From Symbiodinium natans (taxonomy: Eukaryota > Sar > Dinophyceae > Suessiales > Symbiodiniaceae): a stretch of 64,000 nt of DNA. Made by a program: the position numbers and the translations under genes. Positions within the stretch are counted from its first letter, which is position 1. Every line of letters starts with the position of its first letter. The stretch spans positions 36,001 through 100,000 of the forward strand of contig CAJNDS010000473.1 of the NCBI GenBank assembly GCA_905221605.1, in the 5' to 3' direction. Positions 26,661 through 37,434 of this stretch are shown here, piece by piece. The notes beneath the pieces are model-generated. The model had not been told where the DNA came from, searched no databases, and saw only the letters and a list, made by a program, of their open reading frames with translations.

Positions 26661-27768
26661 GCTATGATGGCAGCGATGCCAACTGCATGTGGAACAAGCT
26701 TCGCACACTGACATCCATCGACAAGACAGGCTTCGAGATTTCAGCCAAAAACTATGGTAGCAATTCGGCGGCCATCGATGGTTGGCACGGAAGTTCGGGG
26801 CACAAGGCAGTCATGAGAACGACTGGATCCTGGACTGGACTGAAAGCGGTCGGTTGTGGGAGGGTGGATCGGATCTACAATTGCTGGTTCATGGAGTCGC
26901 GCGCAGACCCTTTGGGTGAGTGCAATGGTACCTTTGTTCCAACACGACAACCACTACCTCGCCGGGACCTGATTATCCATGGGTCGCAGGCATGCATAAG
27001 GAGAACTGTGACGATGCCTGTAGTCGTAGGGGCAAGATCTGCACGGAGCACAACTTCGCGGATCTGAACGGGCATACCGACAGCAACGCCGAGATAAGGC
27101 AGGTGTTCAGCAGCTTGGGGATCACATGCCAAAAATATTCCGGTGCTGCCCTAGAAGACCCTGTATCGCCAGCACAAGTGGACTCTGCATCCGAACTGGT
27201 ACCTCCAGGCCCGAATCCACATTCCGTTGCCACGCTACACCGGGCAGTTGGTACCGACTTTGCGCATGCATCGACAATGTCACCAGCATTGACGCCATCA
27301 ACGACCCTGGCAATCACACTAGCAACTACACCGGCAGTAACTACACCGGCAATGACAGCAACGACACAAGCAATGACACCAACAACGACTCCAACAATGA
27401 GACCGGCAACCACACAAGCAATGACACTAAGATCGACTCCGGCAAGAACGACAGCATTGACACCAATGGCGACTCCGACAATGACATTAGCAACAGCAAT
27501 GATAGCGGCAGCGCCAATAATGGTGGCAACGACACCATCGAGCACATCAGCAATGATACCCACAATGATACTGGGATTTGTTGCAGTGATCGATTTCATC
27601 TGTATGGATTCTTTAGAGGTGTATGGTTTGCTATTTTGCTGAGGCCGTCTAAGCAATCCCAAGGATAGCAAATCGCCAGACGATTCCAACATGGCCAGCT
27701 CGGCAAGCAATGCAGTTGGCTTGGCAGGTGCGCTGGCTCTGATGATACTGCGACAGAGACGCCTCTAG
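26660..27768 (+). CDS. CAP/SCP-like secreted cysteine-rich protein with sequon-dense domain (multi-frame model)
   Basis: Three coding stretches follow one another in different frames. 26669-26915: CMWNKLRTL, then DGWHGSSGHKAVM, then KAVGCGRVDRIYNCWF. The order W..S.GH then GCG..Y.CWF is the CAP/SCP signature. About 26950-27150: NTTTTTSPGPDYPWV, then a cysteine region (CDDACSRRGKICTEHNF ... GITCQKYSG). About 27140-27560: CIASTSGLCIRTG, FRCHATPG and LCACID, then about 90 residues rich in Asn-X-Ser/Thr (NHTSNYTGSNYTGNDSNDTS). A last stretch at 27691-27768 ends AVGLAGALALMILRQRRL, a possible membrane or GPI-type tail. Frames change near 26915-26990, 27140 and 27570-27690. Small introns (a GTGAGT donor at 26916 and a cag at 26987-26989) explain at least the first; frameshift decay is the alternative. 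No signal peptide exon was found. Confidence 0.5.
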
Positions 27769-30262
27769 TCGTCGACTGTCGCTTCGAATGCCCTTGAACG
27801 AAGCCGACCACCTGGTCGGCTGATCAGTCTCACTCAAATGGCTGATCAGTCTCACTCAAATCATAGTTGTGTGGCAAGGACACACACATGGGCAAGATAA
27901 TACAATATAAAATATTGTAACATAGTATAGTATTGAAAAGCATAGTATGGTATCGTGTACTATGGTATATTATGGTGTAATATATGTATATATATATATA
28001 AATACATAATAATGGGAAAATCAAAGTAACAGTAATAGTCGGCTTTAAGGGAGGGTCCGTTTCGAGCTTCCGCATTGCTGAATTCAAGCTTTCCGTGTTT
28101 TCTAATTCGGCGTTGCCGGCCCGACCTAGGGATCAACCTTTCAATTGTTTTTTGAGATGGCGTGTGTCCGCGTCGAGCTTTCCTTTTCTGATTCAACCCC
28201 CCCGTTCTGCGACTCAGCCAAGCACAGTTTCCGATTTGTGCCTGAAATTTTCCGACTTAGCACAGGGCGTCGTCCGGTTATTTGCCGCTCCGCGTTTTCC
28301 AAGTCATGCTTTCTGATTCGTTCGTCAGCCAGGGGAGCCCCCGCCCCCCCCACCCCCCCCGCTTTTCCGTGACCTGTGCAAGTGGCAAACAGGGTATGGC
28401 GAGGGATTCTGGGTGACACGGTTTGTGCAAGTTTGCGTTGTTGCGTATATTTGACTTTTGCATCAACTGGTGAAACCAAGCGATTGAATCTAACCTGTGT
28501 AGGAGACATGTTTGTCATCTCGAAATTAAGACGGCTCTGAAGCACCTCCAGTTTATGAAGGCATGGCCCCCCATACGTTTTGGTTGTAGGTATAACAAGC
28601 TAGAGCCCAAGGATCAGTCGGCAGGGCATCATCCCTGGTACGCTAAGCTTTTAATCTTGGCTCGACAGTGATGGATCTCAAGCCGCTCAGCCTGTAAGCT
28701 GGGCTTTGCAATTAGTCCGGGATGACGCCAATCAAATTCCAACGTCTGCTGAGATGCATTGTCGAAAGCGAAGATACCATTAGCTCAAAGTGTGAACGGC
28801 AAATCCATGTTTCTGATTGAACCTCATGACGGCTTAGTCTGATTAGTGTTTTGTGCTTTTGAACTTTTGAACAGCCGAAGTTTTTTTTCGCGCACGAGCT
28901 TTCGCGTCGGCGTCGGGAAACCACACACAGTGTTGGCACAACGTGGCAAAAAATGAGAGAGGCCAGCAGCCGGGACAGGTATCATGGAAAATAAACTTCG
29001 GATACTGATCAGACTTGCTATCCGGCAAGAAACTGCTTACTGGCTAGCAGTTGGCTTGTGTCATTGGTTTGTGGGCAGGTGAGCACGTTTGGCCTCATTT
29101 GCCGAGATGCAAGTGCCTGAAATTCATAGAAAAGTTTAGAGAACCAAAGAATGCGCGTGCAGCATTGTGCACTTGCATATTGTGGCAAACCCTAGTCAAC
29201 CAACCTAAACCCATCTTGCATGTAATCTCCTTTGTTTTTTCCAATACTTCTTGTGAAATTAATTCAATCTGTTGAACCATGTCGGTGCTGACGGTTGCTT
29301 TGACAGCGAGCGGCCTGCAAAACGAAACTAACAGAAACTTCCTGTTTTCTCGAGTCGGGGAAGGCAACTAGTGACAAATTGTGTTTAGCGATGTGGTGGG
29401 TTCAACGGTAAAGGCACACAAAAGGGAGCCAGCATTTTTGTCGGACCCCGGTTCTCCCCAGAGTGACTGCATGGGACTACAGCATTGTGTGCATTTGGGT
29501 GAAACATGGCAATTCACGTTGTTGCCAAAATATTTGGACATGCGCAAATTCGGTGCACCAGGCCAGTGGATGCTATGGATATGTCGACACGGTTCAGCTT
29601 TACATGCTCCACGTTATGTTCAGATACGCCATCACGTGTATATTTATACAGTTATACAGTTCAGGTGTACTGTTGCACTGGCGAAGTGCATGCGTAAGTA
29701 CAGTCGGCAATGAAGCCATGATCAAGTTGACTTGGAGCCTGTGGGTCGTCCAGGCCTGAGAATGTGAGAGAGTATGAACTGCTGCGTGTCGTAATATTTT
29801 GTCAATCGGCATCGACACTTGCCAACAGCCAACATTTGTGCAGTTTGTTGAGGCTTGTGGAGTGTGCAGCTCGCCGCCTTAGAATGGGAATATGGGTCCG
29901 TAACCCGGTATATGTGTGTGTTAACGGTGAGCTTCAGCTTTCCAGAGATTGGAAAGGCTAGCCGCACCTGGCGTCGATTCTTCGCAAGCGACCAAGATTG
30001 CAAGTCCCAGCCTTAGAGTGGAATCATGTAAGCGGGAAGGATCACCGGCGTTTGGTACGCCGTTGGTGTCGCTCTTGTGTGTGTCTTGCAGGTGTGGACA
30101 GTGCAAGGCAATCGAAAGGAAAAACAATGGCTTCTGTTTGTGGATCTGTCGAGATCAACTCAAGTTCGCACCTGTTTGACCTTTTCCGTGGGTGTTTTGT
30201 CCAGGAGTCGTGAAGTGAAGTGTGTCAAATATGCAATTTCACAAGATGGTACTGGCCGTGTT
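27769..30262. other. Intergenic stretch without supported gene
   Basis: It holds a duplicated word (ggctgatcagtctcactcaaat, 27818-27860), an AT/TA-rich low-complexity tract at 27895-28012 and a C-run at 28338-28371. The remainder has short overlapping frames on both strands with no domain. The first exon(s) of the Arl-like gene may lie at its right end. Confidence 0.4.
29279..29301 (+). repeat. Relic of the LINE 3' tail
   Basis: The string ccatgtcggtgctgacggttgct differs at one or two positions from the LINE tail at 22356-22378 (acatgtcggtgctgacggctgct). No ORF2 sequence precedes it, so it is either a 5'-truncated LINE copy or a SINE sharing the LINE tail. Confidence 0.45.
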
Positions 30263-32338
30263 TAAGCAACTCTGAGGATTGTCATCGTTGGATTGAACAA
30301 TGCTGGCAAGACCACAATTCTGTACAATCTTCATCTTGGCCAGGCCTGTCTGTCCACGGAGCCCACAGTGAAAGAGAGATCATTGGCTGTTGAGCTGGCC
30401 GCGAGGTGGTTTTGACACAACCAACCATTGGAAGCAACGTTCGCCACCCGAAAGCTGAAGGTTTTGTGTTGTCACCCGCATTGTGCTGGGGTAGAAGCGA
30501 AGACTGATCCTGGAGGTAGAAGAAGTGAAGCACGAGAACTTGACTTTTCAGGTTTGGGATCTTGGTGGGCAGGAGTCCTATCACGCCGTGCTTCGTGTTG
30601 ATGACGCCCTTCTGTAGCATGCGATCTCAATGGAAGGAGAGCCTGCGAGCAAACTGGTCCACATATTTCGAGGCCTTGTTTGTCCTTGGTTGGACAAGGT
30701 ACGTTGGTTTTTTTGTGCCAGTTTTTGCCAAAGTGAGAATCACATGCAGGAGGCTGATGCCATCATATTCGTGGTGGACAGTAACGACCAGGCTTTGGGA
30801 GCGTACTTCTTCTCTTCTGATATCTTCCGTGCCTCAACCTTCATTCAGTCGAAAGGTGCCAAAAGTGCCAAAGAAATTTTCGTCGCTGGAATTCAAAGGT
30901 ACAGCACCCCAGAAAGCTCGCATGTAGCATCCTGAGCACTTGTCCTAGGCATGTGAGCTCTTTGTACTGCCCGTCCCTTCGAACTTCCAAAGTTCCGAAG
31001 ATGATTGCCGAAAGAGTTTCTAGACATTGTCAGAGCAGGTTCTCTGAAGTCAATGCGCGGGCATTTGAAAGAGTAGTGCGCGGCACAAACTGCGTCTGTA
31101 TCCGAGATGTTGAGTCGTGTGATCTCGTGTGGATATTTTTTTGGTGTGTATAGATTTCATGGCCGTTAACCGTGTGTTGTTGCGTTGTTCTGCGGTGCTT
31201 CATGTTTTTTGTGTAAGCTTCGATGTGAGCTCAACGTTAGTTTTGACGCCGTGCGAGAGCATTTGGTACACTCCACGATGCCAGTCTGGCAATAAAGTGC
31301 CAAGCTCGTAGGCCTTCCAATTGGTGATGAATGCCTCTTCTCTGGTGCAGGACAATATGGTCCTGGCAAAAATGGAGCTGTTCAATGTCGTTCTGCATGA
31401 GGAGCCCGGAATGCACACCGGACATGTCCGCAAAACAAAACCACGTTTTGTATGACTGCCATCATGAAACTTAGCCGAGTACAGCCTTGTTGTCAAACCG
31501 CATGAGCATTCGGGCTGACGGTGGGAAGCATGATGCCAAGCGCTTTCCTTTGCAAGCCTTTACGCCGCGCTTCGAGTTGCCCCCATTTTTGGGGCTGTCC
31601 TGTTTTCGAAGCTCGATGACTTTTATGGCATTTGAGTCATGTGCTTAGTCTCTGCAGCGGCCTATACTGCAGAGCAAGGGGCAGTCGTTGCCCAGCATCG
31701 TATTTTCCGCGTGGCGGTCAAGTGGCATTTGCATTGATATTCGAGCCTCATACTGTCATGTTGTCAGGACTTGAAACATGCTTGTCTTCTCGTTCTTGCC
31801 AACAAGCAGGACAGCTATTTTGGACCGCCTGGGGCTGCAGTTGCTACCGCTGGCTCTTGTGCAGGACATCCAGGGCAGCCGCAATGCCGGACAGGCCTGG
31901 TTGTAGTAGCTCTGCAAGCGTTGTCATGAAGCTTGGCTATCCTGCTAGATTGCTCAAGACCTCTCGCTGCACAAGATCCTAACCCACGAGTGGCAGGTGC
32001 CGCTTGTTAAGCGAGTTGCTGATGGATCATGAAGCAGAAGGGTCTTTTGTAGCCGAACGTCCTGCTGCAGATTCAAAGTTGCTGTGCTTTGACGGGAGAA
32101 GGCCTTCGTGAGGCTCAGCTGTTGCCAATCGCTTCGGCCATCCTGTTGCCTGCACACCTGTTCGCGAATTGCATTTGCCACGTACTTCTGATCTGGTTAT
32201 GCACGGTGCAGTTCTTATCGGTTTAAAGTTGCCTTGAACTATCTTGAACTCTGTGGCTCATGTGCTTACGCCTGAGTATGCCACTAGCTTCTGCAGGGTA
32301 TGAGTTGGATTGCGGGCAGGATCCGGGTGTGCTCCTGA
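30263..32338 (+). CDS. Arl5-like small GTPase (ARF family), multi-exon
   Basis: At least ten short exons read in order. 30272-30343: LRIVIVGLNNAGKTTILYNL (P-loop). 30406-30438: VVLTQPTIGSN (switch I). 30516-30572: VEEVKHENLTFQVWDLGGQ (DxGGQ, switch II). 30637-30672: ESLRANWSTYFE. 30750-30791: EADAIIFVVDSNDQ. 31351-31401: DNMVLAKMELFNVVLHE. 31768-31809: DLKHACLLVLANKQ (NKxD completed by the next exon). 31865-31894: DIQGSRNAGQ. 31976-31996: ILTHEWQ. 32071-32112: IQSCCALTGEGLRE. 32297-32338: GMSWIAGRIRVCS, stop. HEDL, LANKQD and CCALTGEGL are closest to Arl5 among ARF-like proteins. The N-terminal exon with the myristoylated helix and one exon between 31895 and 31975 were not resolved. Donors are GC, GT, GA, GC, GC, GA, GA, GC and so on. 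Arl5 proteins act in Golgi/endosome trafficking; that role is inferred. All guanine-nucleotide motifs are intact. Confidence 0.85.
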
Positions 32339-33255
32339 GCAAAGTATCAAGAGAGACTCCGTTGGTGTAGTCATGTGTCGTCCAACAGTCCAATTGAGTC
32401 CATCCCAAGGCACGGCGGAAAGGAGAGGTTTCCGCACCACGCGCGCAGCAAACAGTGAGCTAGAAGGCAGTCGGCCTGCATTCATGGACTTGAAATGGGC
32501 CAGTGTCTTCGCGCGTGTGGTTTGAGTGCTTGGCCATGATTACGGTATTGTGGCCCTAGCCAAGCTCAAAGTTAATGTAAATTGTTTTCCTGCGGAAGTG
32601 CCGCTTGAGGAAAAAGAGCGGCAAAGGAGTTGAATGGCAAAGGCTTCGCATATCCGCCTCAGCCACAATTGGGGTTTGCTGGTGCCAGTGATGGCAGCAC
32701 AATGACAGGATGATCGTCCTGACAGGTTGATGTGGCAAACTTAACAAAAGTGCTTGTACTCGTTTCGGTTACAGCTTCTGTTCGTATTAGACATGGACAC
32801 GGGTTGAACTTATCAGCCTATGTGGAAGCCTCAGCGAACGTTCTTATACGGACAGGTCTAAGTGTATGATCACCTCAAGCTAAGCTGCTAAGCTTATCGG
32901 ACCCCCCTTAAAGGGTACAAACCCTAGTTTCGGAAACCCCTCAACCTTACCGGTTCGGTACCTTTGATCCCCCGATATAAGCCCTTTTAGGATTCTAGTT
33001 TATAACCGTAAACCCTAAACGCCAAACCCCTCCACCCTATCCCCTAAATGCCACATCGATGTCGGAGATGGAAACGTCCGCCGTTGCTATCGAGTTCTCA
33101 CAGGTAGTTTGCGTTTGTACGCTCGGGCTTTTTCGGAAGGAGTCTGCAACTTCTCGCATACTTTGCACACGTAGCGCCACTCTCAAAGGGTGCCCATGGG
33201 TTCGCTTCCGAGAATAGTATACAGTCACAGACCCTCTAAGCCTAAAGAGTAGAAT
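32339..33255. other. Intergenic, no gene seen
   Basis: Downstream of the Arl-like gene. A few CCCTAAA-like words lie near 33005-33050. No coding domain or RNA gene recognised. Confidence 0.4.
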
Positions 33256-33591
33256 CTAAGACGGAGCATGAGCAACCCATGCGGCGATGAACTCATGCAA
33301 TGTGGACTTGCATGTGGAGCAGCGAGACAGGTCAGGGTCTTGATGCAACACTCTGAGAGAGCAGCTCTTTGACGAGAGAAAACGGTCACCCACTTGTTGG
33401 CACATGAAGTCGGCTAAGGTCCGATCGGGCAGAGGCATTCCGTACCTACTGGACATGGCACGTGGATGTTGCATGATGTTGCTAATGTGTGTTTTGGAGG
33501 CCTTGTCATCACCTTCATCTTCCAGGCATGGCAAAGGTTCTTCCACAGCAGACTGTGAAGCAAAATGCTTGCTTGGCGACATATCTGGCAA
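33256..33591 (-). CDS. Hypothetical open frame, minus strand
   Basis: A 111-codon frame with ordinary composition (DKASKTHISNIMQHPRAMSS, then LPDRTLADFMCQQVGDRF, then a CSTCKSTLHEF end). No family recognised and no supporting splice or neighbour evidence. It might be a terminal exon of a minus-strand gene or chance. Confidence 0.2.
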   Translation of the reverse strand: MPDMSPSKHFASQSAVEEPLPCLEDEGDDKASKTHISNIMQHPRAMSSRYGMPLPDRTLADFMCQQVGDRFLSSKSCSLRVLHQDPDLSRCSTCKSTLHEFIAAWVAHAPS

Positions 33592-36500
33592 TCTGACCGA
33601 TGTCTACAGGTCATCTGACTCCAACTACTTGGATCAGGTTGGCCCTGGAGGTGGGGCTGTGTCTATGTGCAGCAACAATCTTGTGAGCAGGAATCAAGGG
33701 GTCGTCGCCCAGTTCGGCCGCCACGCCCAGCCCTTCTCGGCCGTGACAAGGCTGAGGACGTGATGTTTGTTCTTACGTGTTCTATTTCTCATGCACGCTT
33801 CGACTTACTTTCCAAACTTTGGCTTTTTCTGGGACCGGCGACTGGAGGAACCACGCCACGCAGCAAACTCAAGGGCGGGCATCGCAGAGGTGAACACAAG
33901 CCTTCGTCTTAATGCGAGAACTGTCATTCATGTCAATGAAAGGAGCACCCTTCCATAAGCTTGCGGCACAGCCCCAGCCTCATCGAAAATGATGTCGTTG
34001 AGACTGCTGAAGTTGTAAGTGCACGTGCTGAGAGTTGTAAGTGCACGTGTGTGTGTGTGTGTGTGCGGGTGCGGGTCAATCAGCAGCTTTCGGCAGAGGC
34101 AACTTGGCGCCATGTGCTGCAACTCCGCAGGACGCCATTCAGTGAAACTCTGGTAACTAGTACTCTCTTTTGGGTAGTTATTGCTCTGGCATGCTGTTGT
34201 TATGCACTTGTGCACGGAACTGCCGTTGAGGCAGGTGAAGCTGGGCGAAAACCAGTGGGCATCCAGGCACTTCTGCGAGTCGAATCATGAATCAAGTCAA
34301 GTCTCGAAACTCTTTCCGCACCAGGATTCCAAAGCGAAGGGAGTGGTGGGGGCGCTGGGCAATGTCGTACAGGATCAGTTGCAGATGAAGTGCCTTCTGC
34401 TGTGTCTTGAAAGTTGCAACGTTCGAGACAAGCCTCTGTACACAGACTGTACTTTCTGGCCTGGTACTTTCCATGTAGGTCAGTTAGGGCATGAGACTGT
34501 TGTGAGACGATGTGAAAGCAAATCTTCAGTTTTTTCTTTCAATTGCTTCCTCAGCCCCTCTTTGCATGAACGTGCCAATATCATCGGATATTCTTTGTCT
34601 ACACATCACAGGAAATCACTGAGGTTCTGTGTGGAATGCCTGTCAGGCTGTTGAGATGCCAAACTCTTGTTTGCGGATCTTTCATTGTACTGGGCCGGCT
34701 GATTCTCAAAAACCAAGGAATTCCGGCAGCAAACATGCCAGCAAGTGCCAAGAGCAATGCAGCCGTGCAGGCTGTATGGGACACGCGGGATGGAATGGGC
34801 ACACTTGGGGCGCAGGAGACTGGGGGGTCGGGCAAAGGAATGCTATTGAGCTGCGGGATGTCCCAGCGAGAGATATTTTGGTCGGACACTGTTTCTTTGA
34901 GTCTCTATGGGGTCGGCCTGGTTCCTGTGACTTGCTTTTTGCTTACAGTTTGCATCCTCATTGGAATCTCCGTGCCTGGCTTAGGTCTTAGAGTCTTTAG
35001 GTGCTAAGGGTCACAGCCGAGCTTCGAGCAATTTGGGCACATGCAGTCTTAAGTCTCATGTCATATATGAAATCCTTCGCGAAAGCTTCTCGAGGTCTTT
35101 CGAGGAAAAGGCTTGTTCATGTGAGCGCGCTCGCGCCTCTGCATCATCAGGCTTGACAACGCTATATTTGGCATCCGTTAGCTCAACATCGCAAGTTTTA
35201 GCAGAAGTTGCTTAACAACGCTTTGCCCAACCAACCGAGAAACAGTCCTTCAGAGGCACACAGTTTAGAATGCACTTGTCATAAATCCCATGACATGGTC
35301 GATATCCACTACAAAACGGTCAAGGTCAGGGTACGTCGGTTACATGGCCTTGCATGGTGAGCATGCCGCTGTTCTCTGCTTGATGTTAGCGTAGCTATGG
35401 TTTGTAGGTGCAAGCAGAAAAGCCAGACAGAACAGTTTTGTTCCAGCCATTCCAAGAGGATAATGAAATTTTAAGGTTACGCTTAGGGTTTTGTTGTTTC
35501 AACCTTCAGGGTTCAGCGTTAAGGGCTTAGTATTGGTGCTTCTTGAGATGTCAGGGTGAAGATCTGAAGATATTGGTGCTTAACTCTTGACATTTTTCGG
35601 GTTAAGGGTTCATGGTTCTGGTGCTTAAAAGTTATGCTTAAGACTTGAGGCATGAGGGTCAAGGGCTTCTGGTTTGGGTGCTCAAGTCTTGAGAGGCTTA
35701 AGGGTTGGGCTTCAGACTTCAGGATTCAGGGTTAATAGGTTTAGAGATGTTGAGGGTTTAGGGATGTTTGGGTTTAGGGATGCTAGGGTTGTTGGATGTT
35801 TGGGTTTAGGGATGTTTGGGGGTTGGAATGTTAGGGTTTACGGGGATGTTAGGGTTTAGGGGATGTTGGGGGTTGGGGATGTTCGGGTTCAGGGATCTTC
35901 GGGTTAGAGATGTTCGGGTGTAGGGATGTTGGTATTTAGGGGTGTTCGGGTTTGTAGGGTGTCAGTGTTTAGGGATGTTTGCGTTTAGGGATGTTAGGGT
36001 TGAGGAAGTTAGGATGGAGGGTTACCGGGGTGTTCTGGGATTTAGGGAAATTCTAGGAGTTACCGGGGCTATGAGGCTTTAAGGAATATTTAGGTTTAGG
36101 TGTGGGCTAAGTTTTAAAGGCAACCGCATGTTTTCATTAACAGACATCTTGAACATTTTTGCATTCGACAAAATCAAAGCCAATATTCTGCGAATCCCAG
36201 ATTTTCTCATTCCCAAACTTAATCCTGTATTCTACGAATTCCAACACCAAAGCCTATACTCTGCGAATCCCAGAAAAATCAGGAGCTAGGCAATTGGAGT
36301 AGCTAGAGCTAGTTACCTAGCTCTAAACCCTAAACCTTGGGTTTTGATTTTTGTCTTGGTTTGGGTTTTGGTTTGGGTTTGGGTTTTGGGTTTAGGTTTT
36401 GGGTTTAGGTTTGGGGTTCAGGTTTTGGCTTCAAATTTTGGGTTTAGGTTTTAGGTTAAGTTTTGGGTTTGGGATTTAAGCTTCGGGTTGAAGCTTTTGG

Positions 36501-36779
36501 GTTTAGGTTTTGCGTTTAGGTTTTGGATATAGGTTTTGGGTTCAGGATTAGGTGTAGGGCTTTAAGTTTAGGGTTTTGGGTTTAGGGGTGTAGGTTTAGG
36601 ATTTCTGGTTTAAGGCTTAGGGGTCCAGAAGTTTGGGGGTCTGGGAGTGTAGGGTTTAGGGTTAGGGTCTAGGGATGTAGGCATGGATTTTGATATAAGT
36701 GAACTCGAAGCTTGCAGTAGCTGCAAACAGCGGCAGCTCAGCCCCAAACCCTAAACCCTAAAACCCTAAAACCCTACGA
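33592..36779. other. Gene-poor stretch with telomere-like minisatellites
   Basis: A (GT)n run is at 34045-34070. 35465-36070 is filled with a degenerate 14-20 bp motif of the type gggtttagggatgtt, and 36340-36680 with ttgggtttaggtttt-like words; both look like decayed TTTAGGG-derived DNA. Around 34620-34990 a 120-codon frame is open in two frames at once, with no domain. Short CCCTAAA words are at 36745-36778. Confidence 0.5.
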
Positions 36780-36787
36780 ACACATCA

Positions 36788-37069
36788 ATGTGGTATAACG
36801 CATTCAACTATGCCTTAACAGAAAAAGGGGGTCCTTCCGGTTTTGTTTTGAAGCGAACGGTGCTCCAATACTGTGTCGGCGGACCGGAGTTTTTGTGGGA
36901 TGCATTGTGTGAGCGATTCCTTCCTTCTCCGATTTGTGTAGACTTTCAGGTTTCATGCCCTCGTTGCAGGTACGGCTTGGCAATAGAGCTGGACGACTTC
37001 ACGCGCAAGGTGAGGGCCGATGTTGCAGAAGAATGCGTTAATCACCGTGGCGTGATTCTTGTGGAGTAG
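36788..37069 (+). CDS. Hypothetical exon(s), unknown function
   Basis: A 93-codon frame. The second half (YGLAIELDDFTRKVRADVAEECVNH, from 36971) is preceded by a plausible acceptor (cgttgcag at 36961-36968) and followed by a possible donor. No recognised domain. It could be part of the same gene as 37234-37434. Confidence 0.25.
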   Translation: MWYNAFNYALTEKGGPSGFVLKRTVLQYCVGGPEFLWDALCERFLPSPICVDFQVSCPRCRYGLAIELDDFTRKVRADVAEECVNHRGVILVE

Positions 37070-37233
37070 GTTGAAAGCCTTTGTCGTGCACAACTCGGAA
37101 GCGTTGAAGATTTGGATTCTTGCTCGGTTGACTGGGCCCCAGTGCTTCAGACCTGTGCCGCACCACCTGGCTTGTACAGTGTCGAAGTCGAAGACGCAGC
37201 AGCGACAGAGAGAGAGGGGCACAGGCGACGTGC

Positions 37234-37434
37234 GTGAACAACCTCAAGGAGATGCGTTTCCGCACGAGGGATGCAGGGCACCCAAATATGTTCGATCAAT
37301 CTAGGAGCATGTCAATTCTTGGTGTGGCTAAGGGCAAGAGAAGCATGGCTTTGCAGCTTGAGCCTCACGTCCTCGAAACATTCGAGGAGTTGCTGAGTGA
37401 GGTGGGGACGAAATGGCCATGTCAGTTCTGGTGA
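37234..37434 (+). CDS. Hypothetical exon, unknown function
   Basis: A 66-codon frame with protein-like composition (NNLKEMRFRTRDAGHPNMFD and LEPHVLETFEELLSEVGTKW) and a TGA end. No family recognised. Weak support only. Confidence 0.25.
   Translation: MNNLKEMRFRTRDAGHPNMFDQSRSMSILGVAKGKRSMALQLEPHVLETFEELLSEVGTKWPCQFW

Noticed and set aside
26920-27642. Met/Thr/Ala-rich continuation of the first plus frame over 27300-27560
   Set aside because: The cysteine motif and the regular N-X-S/T spacing are in another plus-strand frame, so this Thr-rich reading is probably a shadow.
26973-27710. 245-codon minus-strand frame rich in Val/Ala/Ile
   Set aside because: It is the complement of the AAC/GAC-type repeat; the plus strand has the CAP and cysteine motifs.
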